Position numbers and translations under genes: made by a program | Shown here: one piece after another, positions 35,646 through 47,709 of the stretch | Layout of the letters: every line of letters starts with the position of its first letter | Position numbering within the stretch: the first letter of the stretch is position 1 | Notes under the pieces: generated by a model | Told to the model about the DNA's origin: nothing | Databases searched by the model: none | What the model saw: the letters and a program-made list of their open reading frames with translations, nothing else | Source: Yamagishiella unicocca | Taxonomy: Eukaryota; Chlorophyta; Chlorophyceae; Chlamydomonadales; Volvocaceae | Length of the DNA: 64,000 nt | Direction: 5' to 3' | Assembly: GCA_003116995.1 (NCBI GenBank) | Contig: BDSL01000079.1 | Span: forward strand, 372,001 to 436,000

Positions 35646-38395
35646 ATGCACCCAAGCGGCATGTGTACAGAAAAGCCCTTGCGCCGAGTAGATGGACGCG
35701 CATTTAGTTGTCCCGAGTATAAACTTATGCCTGTTTCAGTTGAGAAGCTTCCCTGCTTAAAGAAGCCTGGGGATTGGTGGGGAAAAGCCTGGTGTGTGCG
35801 CCCATCTTGCGTCGCAACCCCAACCCTCAGTCTATCACGAGCTAGGGACGCTCATCACCCGCTGCCTCCCGCGTCACCCCGCTGCAGCCATCAACCTGTC
35901 CCAACCGCGGTCGGTCTTTGCCGACCCGGCGGCCCTCTGCATCCAAACCAATCCGCCTGGGCGCCAGCCCCCTCGTCAGCACCTGCAACAGCTGGCTGCC
36001 GCTGCCGGACGAGCCTCCAGGGAGAGGTCTCCGCTGGACGAGGCCGCGTTGCCTGTACGGCGTACAGGAGAGGTAGGGCCTATGCGGCCTAGTGGCTCCA
36101 GCCCCCTGGCCCCCTCCCGCCCAGTGCCGCTGCCACTCGCACTCGCGGACACTGCCGCTACCACTGGCGGTCACCTCTCCCCCCTGCATCCCTGCCCGCA
36201 GGCTCCGGCGGCTCCGACCCCGGCTACTACGAGCTGCTTGGGCTGGAGGTGGACTGCGACGAGGAGGATATTCGGGTGGGGCAGCACCGCTGGGGGCATG
36301 AGCGGCGTTCTCGTTGGGCTGGCGGGGTGCGGGCCTCCAATCTCCCAACTGACGCCGGCATGCCGCCTGCCTCCCGCTTCCGTGCTCACATGTAACCCGT
36401 ACACCCCCCTCCCCCCACCCGCCCGCCTCCCGGTGCCGCAGGTGGCCTTCCGCCGCCGCGCCAAGGAGCTGCACCCCGACTTGAACAAGGAGGTGGGGCG
36501 GCAGGGTGAAGGGGCGGGACACGGGGGGGGAGGAGGGGCCTCGCGGATGCTACTGCCTCTGACGCTGGCGCTGATGCTGGTTACACCGATACTGCTACTG
36601 CTGCCGCTGCTGCTGCCGCTGGCGGTGCCGGTGCCCTGTCGTGGCCCCCCGGCAGGAGGGGGCTACAGAGGCGTTCGTGCAGCTCAGCCGCGCCTACGAG
36701 GTGCTGTCGGACCCAGAGGCGAGGAGGCAGTACGACGTGACGTACAGCACGCGCCGCGTCAACTTCTTCCGCGACATTGTCGAGGTGCGCGGGTTTTGAT
36801 CCCCGAGTCGAAGGGGGGTATATTATTCCGCAAATCCACAAACCAAAGGGCGATGAAGGGGGGGGGCTCTAAAGGCGAGGAGGCCAGGAGCTTGAGGTTG
36901 AGGCCCAGTCCCGAGGGGCCCTGGCCCACGAACCTCCACTCTTACCCCACCCTCCCGCTGTCGCCATTCCCTCCTCTGCGACCACCCTCACAGGACGATG
37001 AGGAGGAGGCTGACCGGCGGAGTCCGTTTCGCTGGTCTCAAGTGGGGCGGCGCCAGGGAGGGCTGCGGCCCGATGACGATGAGGAGGCGGCCGGCAACCG
37101 GGGTGCTGACGGCGGGGATGAAGACGGCGGCGGCGCGGGGGACGAGGACGAGGAGGAGCTCGACTGGCGGCGGCGGCGCACCGACCTGGACTTCCTGGAG
37201 GAGCTGGCCAAGCGCATGTGGGTGACGGGGGAGGGAGGAGGAGCGGCCTGGGGAGAGGGTGTAAGAGGAAAACCCGTGGGCCGGCACTGGCTAGGAAAGC
37301 CGGTTAGGAAAACGGGGAAGACGGGGGATTTATAAGAGAATCCGCGAATCCACGTCCGACAAACCGAGGGCGGTGAAGGTGGTGGTCCAGAGGAGGAGAG
37401 GCGCGGCAACGAGAGGGTGGAGGACCGAAGGCGGGGGCGGGGCGGCCGTGGTGGTTAGGCTGGGGAGCATAAGCAAGGACCTTGCACAGGGCTGCACCGC
37501 TGAGCGACACCGCACCCGCGCTGGGAGGCCAACGGCTTTGCAGCCCCGCCGTAAGCTAGCCGGACCGCCGGCCACCGCCGCACCCTCCCCCCTTGCGGGT
37601 CTGAGCCCCCTGATGCCCCCCCCCCCAACGCTGTTCCCTTCCCCGCTGTTCGCAGGAGCGAGCCCGGGACCCTGCGCGACTGGCAGAGCGGGCGGCTTAA
37701 CCCCTGGGGCACCTCCTCAAGCGACCCATGGTTCCGGCAGGTGGGGGAAGGAGCGTAGCTTGGGGAAAGACACGGGTTGTGTCGGACAGGCTGCTGCGTC
37801 AGCAGGTGTCGTACAAGGGCGTGGCAGTTGGGCCGTAGCTCTGACGTCGACAAGGGCACCACCACGTACCACGGCACCGCACGCACGCAGCGCACTGCTC
37901 GCGGCTCTGCGCCCAGTGGTGCCCACCGTGTAGTGGTGCCCACCGCCGCTGACACCCCTCGCGGCCGCAGGTGGAGCAGCAGACCCGCAGCCCCTACGGC
38001 CCCTCCCGCCCCGGGTACGGCTCCACCGGGGACGAGGGCGACGACGGCGGCGCCAGCGAGTGGGACCCCAGCCGCAGAGTGCCGGGCTGGAGCCCGCCGG
38101 GTGAGTCGGAGGGGGCGGGGACCTTGTCGCTTGTTCGGGCGCAGAGACCTGCTGACGGGCAAGTACCCTTGCACCCGCGCCCACCCATACTACCTCCGCT
38201 CCCGGTCTGGTGATGAGCACCGCCGCCTGGCCGGCACCGCCATGGCCGCGACCCCGCATGCCCCCAGGTCGTGGCAGCGAGTGGAACCACCCCAGGCGGC
38301 AGTGGGACGAGGAGGACCGGCGAGGAGGAGGCGGCGGCGGGCCGGGCAGGCAGGGAGGGGGTGGAAGTGACTTCCGGCGCCCGTTCAAGATCTAG
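35646..38395 (+). CDS. J-domain (DnaJ-like) protein, N terminus uncertain
   Basis: Exons from the J domain onward are well supported: 36202-36275, 36442-36492, 36656-36784, 36994-37217, 37656-37740, 37971-38100, 38268-38395. The first exon is tentatively 35646-36072, which joins in phase and gives 415 aa, but other frames in 35.8-36.07 kb could also supply it. The J domain reads DPGYYELLGLEVDCDEEDIR, RAKELHPDLNKE with the HPD tripeptide intact, and AYEVLSDPEARRQYDV. It should therefore stimulate the ATPase of an Hsp70. There is no Gly/Phe region, zinc finger or DnaJ C-terminal domain, so it is a J-only (class III) protein. A long acidic stretch (DEDEEELDW), a conserved-looking DPWFRQ segment and a Gly-rich basic tail ending DFRRPFKI follow. 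The Arg/Ser/Pro-rich start may be an organellar targeting peptide. ATGs at 35661 and 35727 are alternatives. Confidence 0.72.
36815..36895 (+). repeat. Intron sequence shared with a second intron of the same gene
   Basis: ATTCCGCAAATCCACAAACC, then AAAGGGCGATGAAGG, in the intron after the exon ending at 36784. A diverged copy lies at 37325-37400 in the next intron of the J-domain gene. Confidence 0.5.
37264..37290 (+). repeat. Dispersed repeat, variant D of the ACCCGTG family
   Basis: AGGAAAACCCGTGGGCCGGC followed by ACTGGCTA. It lies in the J-domain gene intron after the exon ending at 37217 and is related to the copies at 9249 and 47525. Confidence 0.45.
37325..37400 (+). repeat. Intron sequence shared with the preceding intron
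   Basis: AATCCGCGAATCCACGTCCG, then ACAAACCGAGGGCGGTGAAGG. It matches 36815-36895 over about 60 bases with substitutions. Confidence 0.5.
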
Positions 38396-40495
38396 GCTGC
38401 CCGACTGCCGCTGCGGAGGCAGGGGGTACGGACGCAGGATGCATGCGGCCCACGGAAGGGTGTACCCATGCATGGGGCCTGATGCTCGGCGGGCGGAATA
38501 TCTGCAGGTGCGCCGCTCGGGTCGATTAGTCTACGGCGCCGGGTGCCGCCACTGCGCTTGTGACGAACAAGCATCACCGATTTTATTCCATGGGCCCGGT
38601 AGGTGTCCGTGAGGTGGCTGGGGGCTCGGCAGGGTGTCCCGGTGTGGCGGCATGCAGCATCGGCCGCAGCCCGCTAGGCGGCGGGACCGCGCCTCCCAGT
38701 CGGCTTGCTTTTGTACTTTCTGGTGGAGGGAAGTGTACTATGTTTCTTGAGGCCATGTGGGCGTTTTACGTGGTGGAGGAAGTTTATTGGTAATTAACTT
38801 ACGGCGGTTTTGAAGGGGGGCTTACCGCAATCGTGTCACTTTGTGCGAGGGCACACGTCAAAACTTTGTTTGCACATGTATGGCACACGAAGCCACACAC
38901 GCCCAGCCCTGTCCAGCAGGGCCACAGGGGAGGCGCGTGTGGTGCCGGGCGGGCTCGCGCGCTTGCCCCAACCATGGTGGTTAATTCACCTCGTCGCCAC
39001 CGCCGACGGACACACGTATATTAATTCGCAACGATTACCGTTTCATTCTTCAACAACTTATTAACGACACTGCTCCACAGGTGCATCTAGGAACGCTATG
39101 ATGTTTTTGCTTCCCGTAAAAAGTGCTGCACCGAAAAGTAAAACCCCCAATTTTTTTGTCGTCCAATAACCTGCGCACCAGCGCGCCACACCATTATTAT
39201 AGGATGACAAGCATTTTACGCTATGGTCGGTGGGTGAATGGCGCGCGCTGACTCGTGAAATCAAGGCATGCTAGCATGAGCTAGCATGAGCTAGCATGTG
39301 ATAGTGTGGTTGTGTAGGAGCGTGTTGATACACTTCTCAGCGCGGTGATAACTGTCGTGTGTATTATTAACGTAAAAAAAACAGATTGAACACGTGCGCC
39401 AACAAAAGTCGACGCCCGCGCAAAATGTCGGCATGCGCGGTCAACGAGGGCCCTCGCGAGCCTTCTACATGCATACCGCCTGCTTGGTTCCTCAACACTG
39501 GCCTCCGGTAGCTCCGGCCCCGCGGCGTCCTGTCCGGCCTCGGACCACCAGCTGGGGCCCCTCCGTCACCACAACCTCCAAGCTCCTGGCAAGACGGTTC
39601 CGCATGTACGATCGGTAACCCACAGCGGTCCCGACGAGGCAACGGTCTGCCATCGGACCCATTGAACAACATCCACCACCACCACCTGGCGCAACAAACG
39701 ACCATCGCTCTGGCGCTCTCCATTCCTTTCTCTCCCCCCTTTCCACACCGCCTCACCCCGGCACCACGACTTTGCTCCCCCACTGGCTGCACCCCCTAAG
39801 CGGCAGGGGCGCGACATGGGACGAGTAGTCGGGCCTGAGCACAGCACGAGCCCTCGCAGCAGCCCTGCCCTCCTTATAACACATATGCACGCCTCACTCC
39901 AGCAAATACGGTACACGGAATGCGGGGGGATGGTTCATGTGCACAATGCGTCCACGCCAATCGGCTGGCTGCAAAGTTGCAAAGGAAACAGCCAATGTAG
40001 CCACTGATACGTACGGCAATAGGGCGAACATCGTTTATTTTATTATCCCAAAAGTTTATTCACATAATCTTCGCAGTGTTGGGGCATTGCAAGCCGCAAC
40101 AGTGGATTTAAGGTTGTAATTGGAGGCTTCACATTATAACGCCTTGAGCGCATCCTTATATGCTCTTGTGGCTACTATGAGGCACGCACTTGTTCATTGC
40201 CCGCTTACTGGGGTTGCTTCGGGCAATGCCTGGCCCCCAACACCCCCCGAGCTGGTGGTGCACTCTGTCCTCCACATCTATGGTAACTTGAACGTGCAGC
40301 ACCGCCGCAACATGCAATTTTAGCGTGACCTAAAGCACTGCCGATAATATACTGTGAGCCGGCATCCCTCGGCCTTCCGGATTGCGTACTCATATCTCGC
40401 TGCCAGGGGCTTTTGGCTTGGCCAGCCAGTGTCCCTTCCAGCCTCGTTGCCGGCGCTCTTCCTCCCACCATGCGATAACTTGTTGGCTCCCCAGA
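38396..40495. other. Convergent intergenic region, no convincing gene
   Basis: The stretch lies between the stops of the J-domain gene and the type II dehydrogenase gene, so it contains both 3' UTRs. It is lower in GC and includes a triple CTAGCATGAG repeat at about 39264-39298. A minus-strand open frame at 39367-39792 and a plus-strand frame at 40120-40323 show no recognisable domain or exon borders. Confidence 0.4.
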
Positions 40496-43400
40496 TCAGA
40501 ACAGCGATATGTCCCTGCCGAACACGCGGGCCTTCATCCAGTCGAACAGAATGAGCACGCGGTTGCGGAACGACACCTGCGGAGGGGGGTTGACGGGGGG
40601 TTGCCAGGAGGCCGTCGAGGGGATTGGACGGAGCGAGGAGAGAGCGAAAACAACAGGTGCAACAGCATCGCCGCAAAGGGCGCCCCGGTAAGCCCCGGGC
40701 TACCCCTGCTTGCCCTCCAGAGCATGCAGCCTAAGACGGCGCCGGCTATCGTACGGAGCCACTCGACATGGAGACGAACATGGAGGTGCCGCGCGGAGGA
40801 GCGCCCACCCGCCCTGCCTTGCCCCCTCCCCCCCTGGAGCGCACCTGCTTGGTGATGTAGACGGACTTCCACAAGAGGAACGCCACGCTGCCGTATAGCT
40901 TGAGGTTGATGACATCGAACGCCTCCACCTGCGTCAGCGCCTTGTCGCTGCCTGCGCCGGGTGGTTGGAGGTGGTTGGGGGCGGTTGGCGGTGAGGTGGG
41001 GGCGGCTTGTGGGCGAGGCGGCCGAGCCAGCACACAGGCAACACAATGGGCCGGGTGAGTGCGGGCTGCAGCGGAAAACACGGGTGCGGGCTGCAGCCGT
41101 TCCGCCACTTTGGCTTGGTTTTGCCGGTGCTCGGTGCCACGCCTGCGCCACCGACCTCCCCGCCACACGGTGTCTAGTGGCTGTGCCCGACACCTCCCCC
41201 TGCCCCGCCTCCCCCGCCCCCTGGCGCTCACCCACGTACGCCATGATGCCCAGGCTGAGGAACTCGAAGGGCCGGTCCCAGTAGCGGACCTCGGTCGCCT
41301 CAGCGGCCTCGCGGGCGGCCTGCTCCTCCGCCTGGAAGGAGCGCAGGCACTCCTGGGAGGCGCGCGCCACTGCGGCGGGGTCGGCCCCCCCCGCCGCCGC
41401 GGCCGCAGCCAGGACCTCGCCGATGTCGCACACGGCTGCTGCGCGGCTGGGCTGGTCCAGTGGGGTGGCGGCTGTGAGCGCCTCGCTGTGCACCCGCACC
41501 CAGGGGGGGGCGTCCATGCGGAACAGCGCATCGGACACCTGGGCGGAGGTGGGAGTGGCAGGGAGAGGGGGAGTGGCAGGAAGCGGGGGAGTGGCAGGAA
41601 GCGGGGGAGTGGCAGGGAGGCGGGGGAGGAGCAGGGAGGCGGGGGAGGGGCAGGGAGGCGGGGGAGGAGCAGGGAGGCGGGGGAGAGGCAGGGAGAGGGG
41701 GAGGGGGTCAGAAAGGTGACCCAGACGGTCCCACCGAATGCATGACAGGAATACTGCCCCGCACTCCAAAAACCATTACTGCAGGATCTGCGACACCCCC
41801 GGCTGGTCAGCTGAGGCATCTGGGCCACATGCTCCGCGCTCTCACCCAGTCAGGGCGATGCGTACCCTCCCCGAGCTGGCCGCTGCCCTCCCCGAGCTGG
41901 CCGCTGCCCTGCCGCTGCCCCACCTGGTTCGCCGCCTCGATCCGCTTGGGCCCGCCCATGATGGCGCTAGCCAGCCACTGCAGCACCGCGTTGTCCTCCG
42001 TGGCGGCCTGGGCGGGAGGGGGCGTGGGCGGGTGGGTGGGTGCTGCTAAGGAGCCAAGGTGACCCCCCAAGTGCTGATACCCGAACCTGCCCCCCTCCCC
42101 ACCTGCAGCCTGTTGCGCTTGACCACCTGGTACGGCGGCGGTTGGGTGTAGCCACCCACGCCCAGGCTGTAGCCGCTGTTGATCAGGTGGGCCAGGTAGG
42201 CGCCCTGCTGGCCGGCAACCTGGGAGAGCGGATGACAGTTGGGTGGGTTGCTGGGCGCGGGAGCGGGGCAGGGTTCCGTCGGACACGGCACCTACCCCGC
42301 CCCTTGAGTAGCTCGCGCAGCCTCCGTCGGTGCGCTCCACCCCCGACGGGTTGGGCGGCTCCGACGCGTGCCGAAACACCCTCTCCCTTGCCCCTTCCCC
42401 ACCTGTGCGGTCGCCGGCAGCCTGTTCCCCAGCACCAGTGAGCAGTCCCCCAGCGCCATCAGGTCGGAGGCGCCAACCACCCGCAGGAACGAGTCCACAC
42501 ACAGCTTGGAGCCGGGGGACACGCGGGAGGCCTGGGGTGGGGGACGAGCGTATGTATGTGTGTGTTTTATAAATGCTGAGCTGAGCCGCGAAGGAGACGG
42601 AGCGCAGAGAGACCAAGGAATCCGAAGGCAAGGCGAGGCGTCAATAGTTACCGAAAGAAGCCCAGAGTGTGTCATGTATGTGTGTGTGTGTGCGGCGAGG
42701 GGACGGGAGGGGGCCGAAGGGGTATTCTCTTAGGTGTGAAAGGTTAAAGTACCGCAACGAGGGCAATAGAGGAATGTAGAACACGAGTCCTGTTGGTACA
42801 ACCTAACCTTGTTGCCCCAGCCCCGGCAGCTGCTGCCAGCTCCTGGCGCCCAACCAGGCCCGACCCGGTGCCCCCGCCATGCCCCACCCACATTGCACGC
42901 CAGCGCCTGCTGCGGCACCGAGGTGGCCACCTGGGTCACCAGCGGCCGCGGGGCGTTGCCGGCGGACCACACGCACACTCCGTACGGCAGCTCCTCGCCG
43001 TCCTTGAGCAGCACCTGAAGGCAGGGAGCCAGGGGGGGTCAGGCGCCGGGTGGTGCCGCTGTGCGTGGTGCCTGACGCGGGGGTGCGGTGACCCGGTCCC
43101 TTGGGACGTAAAAGGGAGGGCTGCAAGGCGGCAGGTGACTAGCAATGTGGCCGGCAGGGGAAAGGCCGCCCTCCTCACCAAATGACTGCTGGGTCCGGGC
43201 ACCAGAGGATAGCGGCGGCAGGAAGACGCCTCAAGTCAGCCGCCCTCCGCCGCCACCCCGCCGGTTTACTCCCTACCCCCCCCCCCGCCCTTCCTCCCCC
43301 TGACCCACCTTGCTGTTGGTGACCTGCACCACCCTCACGCCCGTGCGGACATCCACCCCCGAGCTGGTCAGCGCCTCCAGCGCCCGGTTGCCCAGACCCT

Positions 43401-45946
43401 CGTCGAACTGGGTCAGGATGGACTGGGCGCTCTGGGGGCAGGAGGGCCCGGGAGGGGGGCGGGAGGAGCGGCGGGGCGAGGCGGGCGAGAGGGGCCGTGC
43501 CGGCAGGAGCAGCATCAGCAGCACAGCGGGTGTGAGGTGCCATTCGACTGGGTGGTGGGCAACCCGGCCCGACCGTACGGCACCCACCCGAACCCAGCCC
43601 CCTTCCGTACCTGCAGCAGCGTCACCTTGACGTACTTCATCAGCGACGGGTAGTTCTGGCGCAGATCCTCGCGCAGGAAGTCGCTCAGCGTGCCCGCGAA
43701 CTCCACCCCGGTGGGGCCGCCGCCCACCACCACGAAGCGAAGAGCGGCGTACCTGCGTTCAGGCGCGTCAAGGGAGCGGAAGGGGCCGGCAGCAGAATAT
43801 AGGGGCAGGCCGTAGCGGAGTGACACCCGCCACATGACCGTTCCACCGCCTTTTGTCGGCTCCGCTGCCACGACCGACCCAGTCGACTATGACCAGTGCG
43901 GTAGGTTCCGGCTGGTGCCACGGGCGTGAGGGAGGGCGGCAGCAGCCTGCGCCCCCTCCCTGCAGCCCCTCCCTGCGCCCCCTCCCTGCAGCCCCTCCCT
44001 GCGCCCCCTCCCTGGCGCCATGGGTCGCGCCCGCCGCGTTGCTTACTTGTCGTCCTCCGAGGTCCCGGGCAGGCTAGCCAGCTCGAACCTCTCGGCGATG
44101 CGCTTCCGGAGTCCCACCGCGTCAGCGATCTCTGGTCGGGGGCCAAGCGGCAGTGGAATGTAAGGGCAAGCCGTGGAAAGGAGGGGTGCCGCGGCCGCGG
44201 CGCTGCATCAGGCAGCCTACCCGTCCCCCCACTGACCCACCCTTCATGAAGAAGCAGTTCTCGCGCACTCCGGGCACTCCGAAGGTGGCGGGCTGCTCGC
44301 CCACCGCCACCACCGCCTTGTCGTACTGGATCTGCGACGACGATGGGCGCAGCCCAGGCAGGAACCCCGGGTCAGCAGGCATCACCCCCGCAACCGCAGC
44401 AGCAGCAGCAGCAGCCCCTGCTGGCGGACAATCGTGGTGGTCATGCGGGCTAGTCGTGGGAGGTGGTCATGCGGGCTGGGGGCGTACCTCGAATGTGGGT
44501 CGCCTGCCGTCGTCGTAAGCAATGGACGAAGTGCACACCGCGATCTTGGCTGCGACAGGGGGCCCGTCGGGGAGGAGGTGGGGAACTTGATCGGAAGGAC
44601 GCAAGGCAGTGTTAATGTTAATATATTCACCGCCGTGAATATCTCAGTGAAAATTGATAGTTTCTGCGCCTGTGCCCCTACAGCGCCGACCGTCCCCGCG
44701 AGCAGCACACTCCGACTTTCGCGAATGTGATTCTCGCTAGTCGCGGCGTCCAGAGACACTTCGCTAGTCAGATGTGACACTGCCTTGTATGCTGCCGGGA
44801 CATCCACTTGCTAGGAGGGCAGCGGCCGGCCTCGCTGCGTGTCGCGACGGTGGCACCTACCCTCCTGCTGGCTTCTCTGCAGCTCATTTCTAGCTACCCT
44901 ACACAATCCGCCTGCCGGCCCCGTGCCGCCCATCCCCGCCCGCCCCTCACCCTCCGGGTCCAGGCTGTGGCACTCCGCCTCCAGATATGCGACGCAGGGA
45001 TTGGAGGTGCGGATGGGCTCCAGCAGCGACCGGAACTCAACCGTGCCCACGGCGGTGGACGGCAGCATGGGAGTGAACACGAAGTGGTTTCGGGGCGACA
45101 CCACGACCACGTCGTACGTGTCGGTGTCGATAACCTGCGTCGGAGATGGAGATGGGGCTGGCGGTTTGTATTTGTTTGGCGGTTGAAAGCGCCACTTGCA
45201 TTCTGTCGCACCCAGCCCAGCCCTCACCTTGATGAGCGAGTGCGCGCCCCAGCCGCTGCCCAGGACCAGCACCACGGGCTTGTTGGAAGCACGCAGCCGC
45301 ATGCGGCCGTTGTCGCCTGGAAGGTGGGGCAGCCACGCGGAGAGACAGCACAGTCGGACTAGGGCTGCCCGTAACGTCATGATCGCTGCGGGCATCATGG
45401 CGGCTGCCCGGTCGAAGTGCGCGGCGAGGGGCCCTGCGCTCACAGAGGCAGCAGCGGCGACCGGCTGGTGCAGCAGCGGCCCACGCTGCCCTGCTTCGCT
45501 CCCCTGGCCCCGCGGCCTTTTCACACCGCACCTATCCGCAGCGCGCAACGCACAAATTGCCCCGAATTGGCAGCACCATGTGCCCGGGATGCGCTACTTG
45601 CCGGCCTACCGCCCTGCAGCCCCCCGCAGCGCCACCTACCCGGCACCAGCCTCTCCTGCTGCGCGGGCACATCGCCGACCTCCGCATTCATGCGGCGCAA
45701 GTGGCGGCCCACGTCCACCACCGAGTCCAGGAGGTTGTCCAGGGCGACTGCGGCAAAGGCGCGCTGCGGCGGCCACTGCGGGTCTCCAGGCTTTGGAAAC
45801 AATTGTTGCTCGGGAGAAGGCGACACAACGAACGCAGGTGCGGGTGCGGGAGTGTCCCCGGGCGCCGCAGCCTGAGGATCAAGGGACAGGGAACTCGTAT
45901 CAATAACGCGGCGGGGGGAAACCGTACCACCGAACGAGACGACCAT
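40496..45946 (-). CDS. Type II NAD(P)H dehydrogenase (NDH-2/alternative NAD(P)H:quinone oxidoreductase)
   Basis: Fifteen exons: 45946-45640, 45316-45228, 45134-44951, 44549-44488, 44331-44241, 44131-44047, 43752-43611, 43431-43309, 43014-42892, 42531-42403, 42219-42103, 42007-41924, 41538-41232, 40951-40845, 40576-40496. They sum to 2031 nt (676 aa), all phases consistent. NDH-2 enzymes pass electrons from NAD(P)H to quinone through FAD without proton pumping. Visible are the FAD site [10 protein letters not shown] (118-127), the [20 protein letters not shown] block, [17 protein letters not shown], the NAD(P)H site [14 protein letters not shown] (280-293), and the C-terminal membrane anchor ending [20 protein letters not shown], all hallmarks of the plant/algal NDA/NDB family. 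No EF-hand was seen, so it is NDA-like rather than calcium-binding NDB. The first ~105 residues precede the FAD fold and may target the protein to mitochondrion or plastid; algal relatives occur in both. An Ala-rich insert lies near residues 550-590. Which NDA paralogue this is cannot be decided here. Confidence 0.92.
41545..41706. repeat. Purine-rich minisatellite in a dehydrogenase intron
   Basis: Tandem units of about 18 bp (AGTGGCAGGAAGCGGGGG), grading into [24 protein letters not shown] units. The array fills most of the intron between the exons at 42007-41924 and 41538-41232, close to the acceptor used for 41538. Confidence 0.8.
43950..44014. repeat. CCCTCCCTGC-type minisatellite in a dehydrogenase intron
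   Basis: Alternating CCCCCTCCCTGCAGCCCCTC and CCTGCGCC units, repeated between the exons at 44131-44047 and 43752-43611. Confidence 0.7.
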
Positions 45947-47406
45947 CCACAAGCGTTAGGGCCAGCTTTGGGTTAATCTCCCATGACCTATTCATTTTAG
46001 GTCATCACTGCCAGCAAAGCAACGCGTGCAGAAGCTTTGGCAAAGGCGTCGTTGGGCGGCGAAGGAGGGTGGGGTCCGCAAGGCACGGCTGGTGGACTCG
46101 CCTCTTTTACTGGTGGCTCCTTAACCGCCGTTCGGAGTCCCCTTCCATCAGTGTCGCTATCACGCGGCGCCTCTGCCCGGACGCGAAGGAGCGTGCGGCT
46201 TTGGGCGCGGTGACCTGCGCGAAGGCAAAAAGGGTTTTCGTACTTAACGGAGCCCCACGGAAAAGAACCGAAAATGTCTGCGCTGATATCGGTATATTAG
46301 GCAGCATGGATCATTTGTAATAAATTTCATCCGTGAGGGTTCTCACAGTGAGGTTAACGGAATCTTCCGAAGCAATGTCAACCAGCTCATTGACTACGCC
46401 GGAGCCTGCGTAGATTACCTGAATGGCAAGGAGCGCGTGTTGATGCCTGGGAGCGCAGCGACTTTCGTAGGCCCCCTGCGCTGGTCGTCCTCATTTCTCC
46501 TTCGGAAGCAGCGCAGATACTGGAAAAGCAAGGACGTTCGCCCGTGCTCCGACAGCTAGATTTAGGGAAATGCAATCGAGGTTAAGTGATTGAGCTCGGA
46601 ATTAAAAAAAGGTTAACCTCCGGCTCGGGTAAACGAGAAATTTGACTCGCGAACAGCTTCCTGCCGGCCAAAGTATGCATTCAGAGTCAAGTAGGATTAC
46701 CTAAAGCAGTTCCTATGACGGTTTGCACATTGTAGTATGATCTCCTCCCCTTGCTGACGAGGACTGTACGGCACTGCCGTCCGTACCCTGCTCAGAAAGC
46801 CATGCTTCCGACCCTCCGGTCTATTCTATTAAGTCACTGTGATGGCCAAATTCCATGAAAGACGATAAGAGTAGGAAATGCATCACAGAGGGACCGGCAT
46901 GCGACGGCATGGGTCGTGCAACAAGCTGCACCCACCGTGTTTCGTATTCCTGGAGGCGCCTCAGAGGGTTCTTTGGGGGCATTGCTCCGAAAACGTCAGG
47001 GGTTATGTGGAGCCCGCGTAATAGATTTCAGGGGTCGGAACACAACTGTCAACGAAAAGGAATGGCCGGAGTCAGGACGATTTGAACAGCAGAATAAATA
47101 AAACTTTGTACGTCGACGGGACACATACTCCCCTGCAACTCCTGTCAGCCTATCAGCTTACATACGACCCAGAGCAGCCAGCGTACTTGACCGCGAATCG
47201 CGCGGCCGCTGTCCTCGAAGTGCCGGCCAGCCACACTCGGACATTTTCAGGGGCCAGCATCCGCATACTCAAGTGTTTTGCGGCGGCGCCCAGGCGCTAC
47301 CCTTATACCATGCGCTCGAGGCACTTGTAAGGAACAATGCTTCGTGCTCATTTGCGTGGCACTCAAGAGCGCCCCAACAGAAAGGCACCGACATGCCCCC
47401 TCTGTC

Positions 47407-47443
47407 CTAAACGGTTTTTTTCCCGTACACGGGTCTTCCCTTC
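47407..47443 (-). repeat. Dispersed repeat family A, inverted copy
   Basis: TAAACGGTTTTTTTCCCGTA, then CACGGGTCTTCCC. It is a copy outside any called exon, followed about 110 bases later by a variant D copy. Confidence 0.55.
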
Positions 47444-47524
47444 ATCTCTCAGACCACGACAAAATCCAGGTTCTCCAGCATGCACTTCCAAACGTGTGTA
47501 CCAAACGTTTCCTAATCGGCTGTA

Positions 47525-47554
47525 CTTTTCAGTGCCGACGCACGGGTTTCCTGT
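47525..47554 (-). repeat. Dispersed repeat, variant D, inverted copy
   Basis: CTTTTCAGTGCCGACGCACG, then GGTTTCCTG. Both this copy and the one at 47407 are followed by a CCGACAAAATC- or ACGACAAAATC-type sequence, suggesting tandem units of one element. Confidence 0.5.
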
Positions 47555-47709
47555 CATGGCCCCGACAAAATCACTGCGGCAGGTAGCGCACCTCAGTGCA
47601 CCTCTGACCCTCCCACTCGCTAAACCCAAAAAAAACACCTTCCTGGTGGCACTGCTAGCAACGACGCAGTTGGCGTCAGTGCGCTTGTTCCTTTCTCGCA
47701 CCCTAGGCT

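Larger units (their letters stand above)
45947..47709. other. Intergenic, lower GC, no gene seen
   Basis: The stretch separates the 5' end of the dehydrogenase gene from the 3' end of the small cysteine-rich gene. Composition is closer to 50% GC than in flanking genes. Short open frames occur on both strands without domains or clear splice borders. Repeat copies occur at 47407-47554. Confidence 0.4.

Noticed and set aside
36541..36650. Hydrophobic Leu-rich frame inside the J-domain gene
   Set aside because: It lies between a good donor (36493) and acceptor (36655); it comes from a GCTGCT-rich intron and would break the J domain if translated.
39367..39792. Minus-strand open frame of about 140 codons
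   Set aside because: No domain, two frames equally open, and no acceptor or donor pattern linking it to neighbours.
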